Below, one piece after another: positions 1 to 6,777 of a stretch of DNA of 64,000 nucleotides; positions within the stretch are counted from its first letter, which is position 1, and every line of letters begins with the position of its first letter. This DNA is from Rugosimonospora acidiphila (lineage in GTDB: Bacteria; Actinomycetota; Actinomycetes; Mycobacteriales; Micromonosporaceae). The DNA lies in the NCBI RefSeq assembly GCF_039543385.1, contig NZ_BAABJQ010000034.1:26438-90437 (forward strand). Direction: 5' to 3'. A model generated the notes under the pieces. That model saw only the letters and a list, made by a program, of their open reading frames with translations. It searched no databases and was not told the DNA's origin. The position numbers and the translations under genes were made by a program.

Positions 1-1118
1 AGATACCGACGGTCACCATCGCGACTCCGAGCGAGCCAGTACTCGGCCCCCCAGAACAGGTACGCCGACAGCACCGCGCCGGCCCCGCGGCTCCAGCGCA
101 CGCACTGGTTGAAGTTGGCTATCACGTGCTCGGGCAGGCAGCTGTACATTCCCTCACCGTGCGGGCGGGGCGGCTCGGTCACTGTCTCCCACGGCTCCGC
201 CTGCCCCTCCGCGACCATCAGCCGTTTGCCGGTAGCGGCGGCCCACTCGAACAGTTTCCGCCGCCTGCGCTGCTGCCACGGGGTGCGGCTGCCGTCCAGA
301 TACACCGTCCGCCCGGCGGCACCGATCAGGGCGTGCCGGGGGTAGAAGTCGATGCCCACGATGTCGGCCAACCGCTGCGCCACCGACAGCGAGTCGCCCT
401 GGTCGCGAGTGCGCCATCCCTGGTGCAGCGCGACGGGGAGCGAGGTGGGCAGGAAGCCGTTCATCAGGATCGGACGGCCCGGGTCCGCCGCGCGGACGGC
501 ATCGACCTCGCTGGCGACGAAGTCCGCCGACAGCCGCCACGAGTGTTCCATGCCGAGCGGGTCCACGGCCTCGTGCTCGACCTGCCACGCGACGATCGCC
601 GACCGGTCGCGGTAGCGCCGCACGATCCGCGTGATGAACTCGGTCGCCGCGTCCAGCAACGCGCGATGCGGTCCGGGCTCGACGAGCCTGCCCTCCCGCA
701 GCGGCTCGTCCAAGCGGTGGTCGGGTACGAAGAATTCGGGGTATCCGAACGCCTTCACCGCTCCGACGCACAGGATGATGTCCTTGCCAGCGCGCTCGGC
801 CGCGTCCAGATGCCGGTCGAGTTCGTCCGGGTGGAATTCACCCGGTGCCGGCTCGATCCGGTTCCAGTACGCCCCGAACCGGATGACCTCGAACGGGCGG
901 GCCAGCAGTTCCCGAAGGCTCGCCTCCGGATCGAGCCCCATCGCCTCGGCCTGCCGGGGCCGGAAACTGAGGCCCAGCCTCGTCTCGGCTCGACGCTCGA
1001 CCGGCAGCCGCAACCACCGGTCGGTCAGCGGCCGTACGGGCCGGCGGATGCGCACCTGCGCCGCCACCGGCACCACCAACCCGGCCGCGAGCGCCGCCGC
1101 CACCGGACCATTCCTCAC
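1..1118 (-). CDS. Glycoside hydrolase, TIM-barrel type (partial, C-terminus outside window)
   Basis: The frame is open from a GTG at 1118 to the window edge (about 372 codons), so the C-terminus is missing. Seen: a short hydrophobic N-terminus (AAALAAGLVVPVAA), then a clan GH-A-like pattern with FEVIRFGAYWNRIEP, a WQVEHEA segment whose Glu could be the acid/base, and LMVAEGQAEPW whose Glu could be the nucleophile. Family knowledge: this pattern fits GH5/GH42-type beta-glycosidases, but the exact family and substrate cannot be told. The GTG overlaps the stop of the upstream glycosyltransferase (GTGA), so it is the last visible gene of the five-gene operon. Inference: it trims or remodels a glycan made by its neighbour and may be surface-anchored. 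Confidence 0.65.
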   Translation of the reverse strand, partial: MRNGPVAAALAAGLVVPVAAQVRIRRPVRPLTDRWLRLPVERRAETRLGLSFRPRQAEAMGLDPEASLRELLARPFEVIRFGAYWNRIEPAPGEFHPDELDRHLDAAERAGKDIILCVGAVKAFGYPEFFVPDHRLDEPLREGRLVEPGPHRALLDAATEFITRIVRRYRDRSAIVAWQVEHEAVDPLGMEHSWRLSADFVASEVDAVRAADPGRPILMNGFLPTSLPVALHQGWRTRDQGDSLSVAQRLADIVGIDFYPRHALIGAAGRTVYLDGSRTPWQQRRRRKLFEWAAATGKRLMVAEGQAEPWETVTEPPRPHGEGMYSCLPEHVIANFNQCVRWSRGAGAVLSAYLFWGAEYWLARSRDGDRRY

Positions 1119-2713
1119 CGCTCGCCCGACGCGCACGGCTCCTCCTCGCCTCGCTCGCGCGCACCCCGGCGCTGCCTGGTTCCGGTCCGGCTGGTTCCGG
1201 TCCGGCTGGTTCCGGTCCGGCCGGCCGCGGCCGGGATTTCGACGTGTGCCAGCCCGGCGAGCAGCGCGGCGATGTCGGCCGCGGCGCCGGGCCGGCCGAG
1301 GCCGGCGGCCGCGACCCGCATCGCGTCGATGGCCGCGGGATCCCGGCGCAGCACGTCGAGGTCGCGCACCAGCCGCCGTACCGTCGGCACGTACCGGCCC
1401 GCGCCGGCGCCCACCACGACCTCGATGTTTCCGCTCTCCTGACCGGGCAGATGCGAGGTCAGCAGCATCGGCGTGCCGCAACAGGCGGCCTCCGCGATGG
1501 TCCCCGGTCCCGCCTTACCGACCACCACGTCGGCGCAGCGCAGCCACTGCGCCATGTTCTCGACGAACCCGCGCACGATCAGCCGCCCCGCCGACCGGGC
1601 CGCGAGCGCGGCGAGGTTGTCGCGCAGCCCGCGATTGCGGCCGCACAGCGCGACCACACCCACGTCGTCGCACTGCCGCAGGATCGCGGCCACGCGCCGC
1701 CCGATGCCCCCGGCTCCCTCGCCGCCACCGGTGAGCAGGACAAGGAATCTGTGCTCGTCCAGGCCCAGCGCCCGGCGCAGGGCTCGGCGCTCGTGGGGCA
1801 GCGGCGGGCCGGCGGCGAACTCGGCCGCCACGGGGAGCCCGATGTCCACGCGCCGGGGCGACGACTTCCCGGGCGGCCACGGTAGCCGGCTCGCGGTCGG
1901 CGGCACGACAATCCGGTCGGCGCCCGCGCCCCTATCCGCCATGGCCTCACAACCCAACCCGGTATCGCAACCCGACCCGGCCCCACAACCCAACGCCGCA
2001 TCGCGACCCAACGTCGCATCGCGACCCGATGCGGGATCGCACCGCGCGGGATGGTCGCCGCTTGTGCCCCGGACCGCGCGGGCGCCGAGTGCGTGCGTCG
2101 CGAGCGCGGGTCGCCAGGACGCGTGAATGTTGACCAGATCGGTGACGACCGTGACGACCGGCACGCGCGGCGCCGCGACATCGCGGGCCCGCGCCGCCGC
2201 CGGGCCGGTGAGCGGGTGGAACGACACGACGGCCGCCGGCCTGTGCCGGGCGACGGCGTCCACGACCGGACGGTCCGCCAACGCCAGCAGCGTCGCGCGC
2301 AGCAACCGGACCGCCGGGCGCGAATCGCAGCCATGGTAGATCACTCCCCACAGCCAGGGCGCGCAGCGGATCGCCGGGCCGTAGAGTCCCGCGACGCGCC
2401 GCAGCAGCGCCGGGGCGCGAGGTCCGCCGAGCGGGTCGCACAGCACCGGCGCGAACGCTCCCGGATAGTCGCGATGCAGCGCCTGCGCGACCGCCCGCGC
2501 GGCGGCCCGGTGACCGCCGCCCGTGTCGGCGACGAGAAACAACAACGGCACGGGCACCCGGCCGCCGTGGTCGGGCTCGCCGACCGGCCCCGGCTCGCCA
2601 GCCGGGTCCGACGCGCAGACAGGATCCGCTGTGCCCGCAGGGCTCGATGCGCCCGCGAAATCCGGCGCGTCGGGGCGAGGGAGCGCGAGCGGCCCGGTGA
2701 GGGCGGCGGTCAT
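1115..2713 (-). CDS. GT28-family glycosyltransferase, MGDG-synthase/diacylglycerol glucosyltransferase-like
   Basis: 532 aa. Near residue 55 it has the family N-terminal motif LLFLVADTGGGHRAAARA, and its C-terminal half has the MurG/MGDG nucleotide-sugar fold (LVLLTGGGEGAGG, RGFVENMAQWLRCADVVVGKAGPGTIAEA). Members transfer a sugar from UDP- or GDP-sugar to a lipid acceptor at the inner leaflet of the membrane. The middle holds a Gly/Asp/Cys-rich low-complexity stretch from degenerate 15-bp repeats (about 1941-2050), and the C-terminus carries three 15-bp repeats (RTGTS units). ATG overlaps the permease stop (ATGA), so it is coupled to the ABC exporter. Inference: it makes a glycolipid or glycosylated product that the exporter moves. 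Substrate unknown. Confidence 0.75.
   Translation of the reverse strand: MTAALTGPLALPRPDAPDFAGASSPAGTADPVCASDPAGEPGPVGEPDHGGRVPVPLLFLVADTGGGHRAAARAVAQALHRDYPGAFAPVLCDPLGGPRAPALLRRVAGLYGPAIRCAPWLWGVIYHGCDSRPAVRLLRATLLALADRPVVDAVARHRPAAVVSFHPLTGPAAARARDVAAPRVPVVTVVTDLVNIHASWRPALATHALGARAVRGTSGDHPARCDPASGRDATLGRDAALGCGAGSGCDTGLGCEAMADRGAGADRIVVPPTASRLPWPPGKSSPRRVDIGLPVAAEFAAGPPLPHERRALRRALGLDEHRFLVLLTGGGEGAGGIGRRVAAILRQCDDVGVVALCGRNRGLRDNLAALAARSAGRLIVRGFVENMAQWLRCADVVVGKAGPGTIAEAACCGTPMLLTSHLPGQESGNIEVVVGAGAGRYVPTVRRLVRDLDVLRRDPAAIDAMRVAAAGLGRPGAAADIAALLAGLAHVEIPAAAGRTGTSRTGTSRTGTRQRRGARERGEEEPCASGER
1176..1220. repeat. Three perfect 15-bp tandem repeats in the GT28 C-terminus
   Basis: The unit CTGGTTCCGGTCCGG occurs at 1176-1190, 1191-1205 and 1206-1220. 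Read on the minus strand it encodes RTGTS units near the C-terminus of the glycosyltransferase, so copy-number changes keep the frame. Confidence 0.85.
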
Positions 2714-3507
2714 CGGGTGCGCTCCCGGTACTCGAAGGCCAGTGCCCCGACCACCAGCAGCACCACGAACAGTCCACCGACCACCGCGGCGTCCAGTACC
2801 GGATCGCCGGGCACGGCAGCCGCGTACCCCGAACGGCCGGAGTAGAGGGCGGCCCGGTTCAGGTCCACCGCGTACCGCAGCGGCATCGCCCGCGCGAGCG
2901 CGTCGAGGTACCCGGACAGCCCGCGCAGCGGCACCAGCACCCCGCCCAGCACGTACTGCGGGATGATGAGGAACTGGAAGACCTGCATCGCCGAGCGCTG
3001 GTTGGGCAGCAGCGCGACGGTGGCCAACCCGAACGCGCCGCCGAGCAGGCAGCAGGCGAGGCAGGCCGGTGCCATCCGGGCCACCTGATCGGCGCCGAAC
3101 CGCACCCCGAACGCGAGGGCGAACGCCACGACGCACCCGCCCTGCACCAACGCCACCGCGGTCTCGCCCACGATCTTTCCGCCGACTAGCGCCAGCCGCG
3201 CCACGGGCGCGATGAACAGCTCACGGGAGAAGTCGTTCTCCCGGTCCTCGACTATCGAAATCATGCCGGCCGAGGCGGACTGGAAGAGCGTCGCCGCCAG
3301 CACGCCGCTGAACGCGAGCGTCACGGAGTCCAGCCCGGTGACCGTGCCCACGGTGGACTGCAACACGCTGCCGAGCCCGCCGATCAGCAGGATCGGGAAG
3401 GCGAGGTTCACGGCCATCCGCGGGCGGTCGCGGATCAGCTTGACGAGATCGCGCTGGGCGATGGCCGCGACCGCGGTCAGCGTGCCACCGACCGGTGCCG
3501 GCCTCAC
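2710..3507 (-). CDS. ABC-2 type transporter permease
   Basis: 265 aa with six hydrophobic segments and the usual ABC-2 layout: an N-terminal cytoplasmic stretch (LTAVAAIAQRDLVKLIRDRP), first membrane span near residue 30, and a cytoplasmic SIVEDRENDFSRELFIAPVAR loop typical of DrrB/NodJ-like exporters. GTG at 3507 overlaps the ATPase stop (GTGA) and its own stop overlaps the glycosyltransferase start (ATGA), so it must be co-translated with both. Role: the membrane half of an exporter with the neighbouring ATPase. Substrate cannot be read from sequence; lipid-like or glycosylated molecules are common for this family. Confidence 0.85.
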   Translation of the reverse strand: MRPAPVGGTLTAVAAIAQRDLVKLIRDRPRMAVNLAFPILLIGGLGSVLQSTVGTVTGLDSVTLAFSGVLAATLFQSASAGMISIVEDRENDFSRELFIAPVARLALVGGKIVGETAVALVQGGCVVAFALAFGVRFGADQVARMAPACLACCLLGGAFGLATVALLPNQRSAMQVFQFLIIPQYVLGGVLVPLRGLSGYLDALARAMPLRYAVDLNRAALYSGRSGYAAAVPGDPVLDAAVVGGLFVVLLVVGALAFEYRERTR

Positions 3508-4448
3508 GACGCCGCCCGATCGACCAGCAGCAGGTAGGTGTCCTCCAGCGTCGGCGTCACGACGCGCAGCTGGGTCAGCTCGGACTCCAGGCCACGCACG
3601 ATGCTGGCCGCGCTGCGCCCGACGAGCGGGACCCGCACCGGCTCGTCCGGGCCGGCCGAGCCGACCGGTACGCCCATCCGCATCAGTTCGTGGCGCAGCG
3701 CGCCCCGGTCGACCGCGTCGAGCACGAGTTCGGGCCGGGCATGGCGGGCCTTGAGGTCGGCGGGGCGGCCCCGCTCGATGACCCGGCCGGCGCTCAGCAC
3801 GCACACCGCGTCGGCGGCCTCCGCCTCCTGCAGGTAATGGGTGGTGAGAAAGATGGTCGTACCATCCTGCCGGCGAACCCGCTCGAGGTAGGACCACAGG
3901 TCGCGGCGGCCGTCGGGGTCGAGGCCCGCGGTCGGCTCGTCGAGGAACAGCACCCGCGGCCGGTGTGTCAGCGCTCGGGCGATCTCCAGCCTGCGCCGCG
4001 TACCGCCGGAGAGGGTGCGCACCCGCCGGCCGAGAACGTCGGCCACGCCAAGGATTCCGGCCAGTTCCTGTACCTGCCGGCGGTAGGCCGCGGGCATCAT
4101 CCGGTACGCCGGACGCCACGGGTACAGGCCGTAGAGCACGGCGTGCAGCCGGACGTTCTCCTCGGCGGTCAGGTTCAGGTCGAGCGACGGCTGCTGGAAC
4201 ACCACCCCGATGTCCCGGCGCACCGCGGCCTGGCGGGTCGCCAGGTCGTTGCCGGCCACCAGGGCCCGGCCGCCGCTGGCCCGCAGCGTCGTGGTGAGGA
4301 TCGACACCGTGGTGGTCTTTCCCGCGCCGTTGCGGCCGAGCAGGCAGAAGAACTCGCCGTACGGCACGTCGAACGACACGCCGTCCAGCGCGTTGCCCCG
4401 CGCTCCCCGGTACCGCTTCACCAGGTCGCGAACCTCGATCGCGTTCAC
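3504..4448 (-). CDS. ABC-2 exporter ATP-binding protein (DrrA-like)
   Basis: 314 aa. Walker A GRNGAGKTTT lies at about residues 39-48, signature LSGGTRRRLEIARAL and Walker B LFLDEPTAGLD at mid-protein, and the switch His in FLTTHYLQEAEAAD. The C-terminal ~90 residues match the accessory domain of drug-exporter ATPases such as DrrA. It powers the permease encoded next, with a 4-bp GTGA overlap, and its ATG overlaps the cupin stop (ATGA). Tight coupling implies fixed stoichiometry. Related pairs give self-resistance to natural products or export glycolipids; here the attached glycosyltransferase favours a glycosylated substrate, which is inference. Confidence 0.9.
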   Translation of the reverse strand: MNAIEVRDLVKRYRGARGNALDGVSFDVPYGEFFCLLGRNGAGKTTTVSILTTTLRASGGRALVAGNDLATRQAAVRRDIGVVFQQPSLDLNLTAEENVRLHAVLYGLYPWRPAYRMMPAAYRRQVQELAGILGVADVLGRRVRTLSGGTRRRLEIARALTHRPRVLFLDEPTAGLDPDGRRDLWSYLERVRRQDGTTIFLTTHYLQEAEAADAVCVLSAGRVIERGRPADLKARHARPELVLDAVDRGALRHELMRMGVPVGSAGPDEPVRVPLVGRSAASIVRGLESELTQLRVVTPTLEDTYLLLVDRAAS

Positions 4449-5116
4449 CGGGGCCGCAGCCGGCGGTAGCGCGAATCCCGGCCGAGCGCCCCGGCCAGCC
4501 GGGCGAGCGTGCGCATGACCAGCCGCACCGGCGCGACCGGCAGGTACGGCGCCCGGACCTCGCGCTCGAAGTCACACATGAACAGGGCGAGGTCGAGCAC
4601 GCGCGGCAGCGCGCGGCCGGCGGCGTGCTGCTCCCGCGCCATCGCCGCCGCCGTCTCCAGCAGCGCCGCCATCTCCAGCGCCGGGTCGGTGGTGACCAGT
4701 ACCCGGGCCGGGTCGGGGCCGGCGTTGGCGAAGCTGTGCACGGTTCCGGGCGGCACCACCACCGTGGTGCCGGCTCCGGCGACGATTGGCCGGAGGCCCA
4801 CCCGGAACCGCATCCGGCCCTCGATCACGGTGAAGCGCTCCTCCTGGGCGGGGTGCGCGTGGCTGCTCGGCACCCGGCCGCCGGGGGCGAGCACGAGTTC
4901 CCACGCCAGCCGGCCGGGGCCGGACACGTTCTCATGGATCACGATCCGCTCACCGCTGATCGGATTGTCGATGACTTGAGTATCGAGAGATATGACTGCC
5001 TCCCGCTGGTGTGGATGCCGCCGCGACCGGCGCGGTGGCCGGTCGCGCACCGCCCGTGACCTGGCCACGGTGTCGTCCGGCGTGGCCAGCGTATTGAGTC
5101 GGACGGATCGGCTCAT
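4445..5116 (-). CDS. Cupin-domain protein, first gene of the exporter/glycosyltransferase operon
   Basis: The cupin barrel is clear: SSHAHPAQEERFTVIEG gives the metal-binding H, H and E residues, and PPGTVHSFANAG supplies the later His. Beyond the barrel is a helical tail of about 90 residues. The start shown (ATG 5116) adds about 40 Arg-rich residues that look non-conserved. A strong GGGAGG sits 5 nt before an ATA at 4993, exactly where the conserved sequence begins, so the real start may be non-canonical or lie at an internal GTG. It is coupled to the ATPase through ATGA. Function unknown; single-barrel cupins serve as sugar-modifying enzymes, dioxygenases or sensors. Confidence 0.7.
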   Translation of the reverse strand: MSRSVRLNTLATPDDTVARSRAVRDRPPRRSRRHPHQREAVISLDTQVIDNPISGERIVIHENVSGPGRLAWELVLAPGGRVPSSHAHPAQEERFTVIEGRMRFRVGLRPIVAGAGTTVVVPPGTVHSFANAGPDPARVLVTTDPALEMAALLETAAAMAREQHAAGRALPRVLDLALFMCDFEREVRAPYLPVAPVRLVMRTLARLAGALGRDSRYRRLRPR

Positions 5117-5297
5117 CCCTCGGCGGGCGTAACGTCGTTTACTCCCCCGGTCGACCGCCGGTCCGTCCAGCTACGCCCCCCGGCGTAGCTGGACGTGCGG
5201 ACCTTCCGCGTCCGCCCAGGAATGACGCGTGTGGGCGGGCCGGGGCGAGTACCAGGCCTGCTCACCACGGCGGCGGCCTCCGGGGACGTACCGACGT

Positions 5298-5597
5298 TCA
5301 GGTGGCGGCGCAGGACACCGTGGCACCGGTGCCGGACCCGCTGCCCTGGAACCGGTTGGCGGCCGACAGCGCGCCCGGGATGGCCGCGTCGAGGAAATCG
5401 GTGTCCCAGGCGGCCGTGTTGACGCCCAGGGGCTGCCGCGGACCGGAGAGAGTGGCGCTGGACGAGCCCTGGCTCGGCCCCGAGCAGGTGATGGTCGGGA
5501 CGGGGTTGGTGGTGCCGTTGTAGGTGGCGTGGAAGCCCCACGTGGTGCTCGCACCGGGCGCCTCGAAGGGCAGGCCGGCACGAAGCTCAGGAGGCAC
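5298..5597 (-). pseudogene. Possible fragment of a secreted protein
   Basis: A 99-codon frame opens at a GTG inside the last codons of the SnoaL-like gene. It has a composition unlike an antisense shadow: Gly/Ser/Thr/Asn-rich, two cysteines and aromatic residues (STTWGFHATYNGTTNPVP, ending ATVSCAAT). It resembles the C-terminal beta domain of a secreted actinobacterial protein but has no signal peptide or catalytic domain. I do not recognise the family. It may be a decayed remnant. The stretch 5117-5297 below it shows nothing. Confidence 0.3.
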
Positions 5598-6075
5598 CGG
5601 CCGCGGCGGTCAGCGCCGAGGCGAGCTCGGGCAGCCGACCGAAGGCGCGGGCGGCGGCCACGTGGTCGGCGTAGTCGCGGGACTCGACGATGACGCCGTC
5701 CCGGACCCGCACGACGAACACGCACGGCAGCGTGAAGTCGCGGCCGTCCGCCGAACCGACGTAGCCGAACTCGAAGACGACCACCTCGGGGTCGTCGGTC
5801 TGGTGCAACCCGGTCTCGACCGGCTCGAACCGCTCGACGCCCTGGGTGCCGCCGGGCCCGTGCGCGAAGTGCTGCCGCAGCTCGGCCCGGGTGCGCAGCG
5901 GCACGTCCCCGCCCGGCGAGAACGGATGGCGCACGTCGGTCTGTTCGGCGTACAGGTTCGCCAGCCGGTCGAGCTGGACCTGCCTCTCCTGCTCGTCGAG
6001 ATTGCCGGCGACCAGCCGGCTTACCCCGGCGGCGACGGCACGGACCACCTCGGCCGGCGTGGTTGGTTCGGTCAC
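5587..6075 (-). CDS. SnoaL-like/NTF2-fold protein
   Basis: 162 aa, the usual length of a single SnoaL-like domain. Seen: an N-terminal helix pair (LDRLANLYAEQTDVRHPFSP), TRAELRQHFAH, and the beta-strand run VVVFEFGYVGSADGR, FTLPCVFVVRVRDGVIVESRDYADH that forms the cone-shaped pocket. Members act as small hydrolases, isomerases or ligand binders. GTG at 6075 is preceded by GGAGGA at good spacing. It is transcribed away from the TetR gene across a shared control region with two palindromes, so it is most likely the TetR regulator's target. Substrate unknown. Confidence 0.85.
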   Translation of the reverse strand: MTEPTTPAEVVRAVAAGVSRLVAGNLDEQERQVQLDRLANLYAEQTDVRHPFSPGGDVPLRTRAELRQHFAHGPGGTQGVERFEPVETGLHQTDDPEVVVFEFGYVGSADGRDFTLPCVFVVRVRDGVIVESRDYADHVAAARAFGRLPELASALTAAAGAS

Positions 6076-6090
6076 GGGTCCTCCATCAAA

Positions 6091-6132
6091 CGAAGTGATG
6101 ACTTCGGTTAGCGTAGCGAAGTCGCGACTTCG
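6091..6132. promoter_or_regulatory. Two palindromic operators between SnoaL-like and tetR genes
   Basis: CGAAGTCGCGACTTCG at 6117-6132 is a perfect 16-bp palindrome. CGAAGTGATGACTTCG at 6091-6106 keeps both 6-bp arms (CGAAGT and ACTTCG) with a different centre. The copies are 26 bp apart in a 112-bp divergent intergenic region, the classic position for a TetR-family operator. Confidence 0.75.
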
Positions 6133-6140
6133 GATAAAGT

Positions 6141-6164
6141 GGCATCGGCATCGGCATCGGCATC
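6141..6164. repeat. GGCATC hexamer, four tandem copies
   Basis: Four consecutive GGCATC units lie between the second operator and the tetR ribosome binding site, inside the likely 5' leader of tetR. Slippage here would alter leader length. Confidence 0.8.
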
Positions 6165-6187
6165 GACGCGAGAAACGGGAGGATCGG

Positions 6188-6751
6188 GTGCGGCAGGACG
6201 CGCGGCTCAACCGCGAGCGCATCCTGGTGGCGGCCGAGGCGGTCTTCGGCGAGCACGGGGCCGCCGGGTCGACCGAGGACGTCGCCCGGCGCGCCGGGGT
6301 CGGCATCGCCACGGTTTTCCGGCACTTTCCCACCAAGGAGGCGCTGATCGAGGCGGCCCTGCTGCGGCACTTCGCCGAACTCACCACCCAGGCGCGGGCA
6401 CTGGCCGAGGACCCGGATCCGGCCACGGCACTCGGGACCCTGGTACGCACGATGATCGAGACCGGCAGCACGAAGCTGACCCTGGCCTCGCTGCTCGGCG
6501 AGCGCGGCGAGTTCCCGGAAAGCGCCAGCGCGGCCTCCGAGCTGCTGCGCACCGAGGTCAGGCGGGTGCTGCGCCGCGCGCAGGACAGCGGGGTCGCGCG
6601 GCGTTCGGTCACGGTCGACGAGGTCTATCTCCTCGTCCGCGGGCTCGCCCAGGCGTCGGCCACGATGCCCACCAAGGCGAGCACGCTGCACCGCGCGGTC
6701 GACGTCGTACTCGCCGGCCTGGCCCTACCGGCTGGCCCGGCCCGGCCCTGA
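6188..6751 (+). CDS. TetR/AcrR family transcriptional regulator
   Basis: 187 aa. Residues 6-50 form the TetR helix-turn-helix (RERILVAAEAVFGEHG, TEDVARRAGVGIATVFRHFPTKEALIEAAL), followed by an all-helical ligand-binding domain. The GTG start at 6188 is preceded by GGGAGG at about 6 nt; no in-frame upstream start has a better site. It is divergent from the SnoaL-like gene and likely represses it and itself from the two CGAAGT palindromes. Ligand unknown. It ends 26 bp before the convergent transporter gene. Confidence 0.93.
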   Translation: MRQDARLNRERILVAAEAVFGEHGAAGSTEDVARRAGVGIATVFRHFPTKEALIEAALLRHFAELTTQARALAEDPDPATALGTLVRTMIETGSTKLTLASLLGERGEFPESASAASELLRTEVRRVLRRAQDSGVARRSVTVDEVYLLVRGLAQASATMPTKASTLHRAVDVVLAGLALPAGPARP

Positions 6752-6777
6752 CGGCGCCGCACCCGTCGTTCGCGGCG

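Noticed and set aside
2710..4575. 621-codon frame that extends the ABC permease upstream
   Set aside because: Its first half is out of frame within the ATPase gene; the GTGA overlap at 3507 marks the permease start.
5587..6612. Extended 341-codon version of the SnoaL-like gene
   Set aside because: The added N-terminus runs antisense through the TetR gene and across the operators; the GTG at 6075 with GGAGGA is the natural start.
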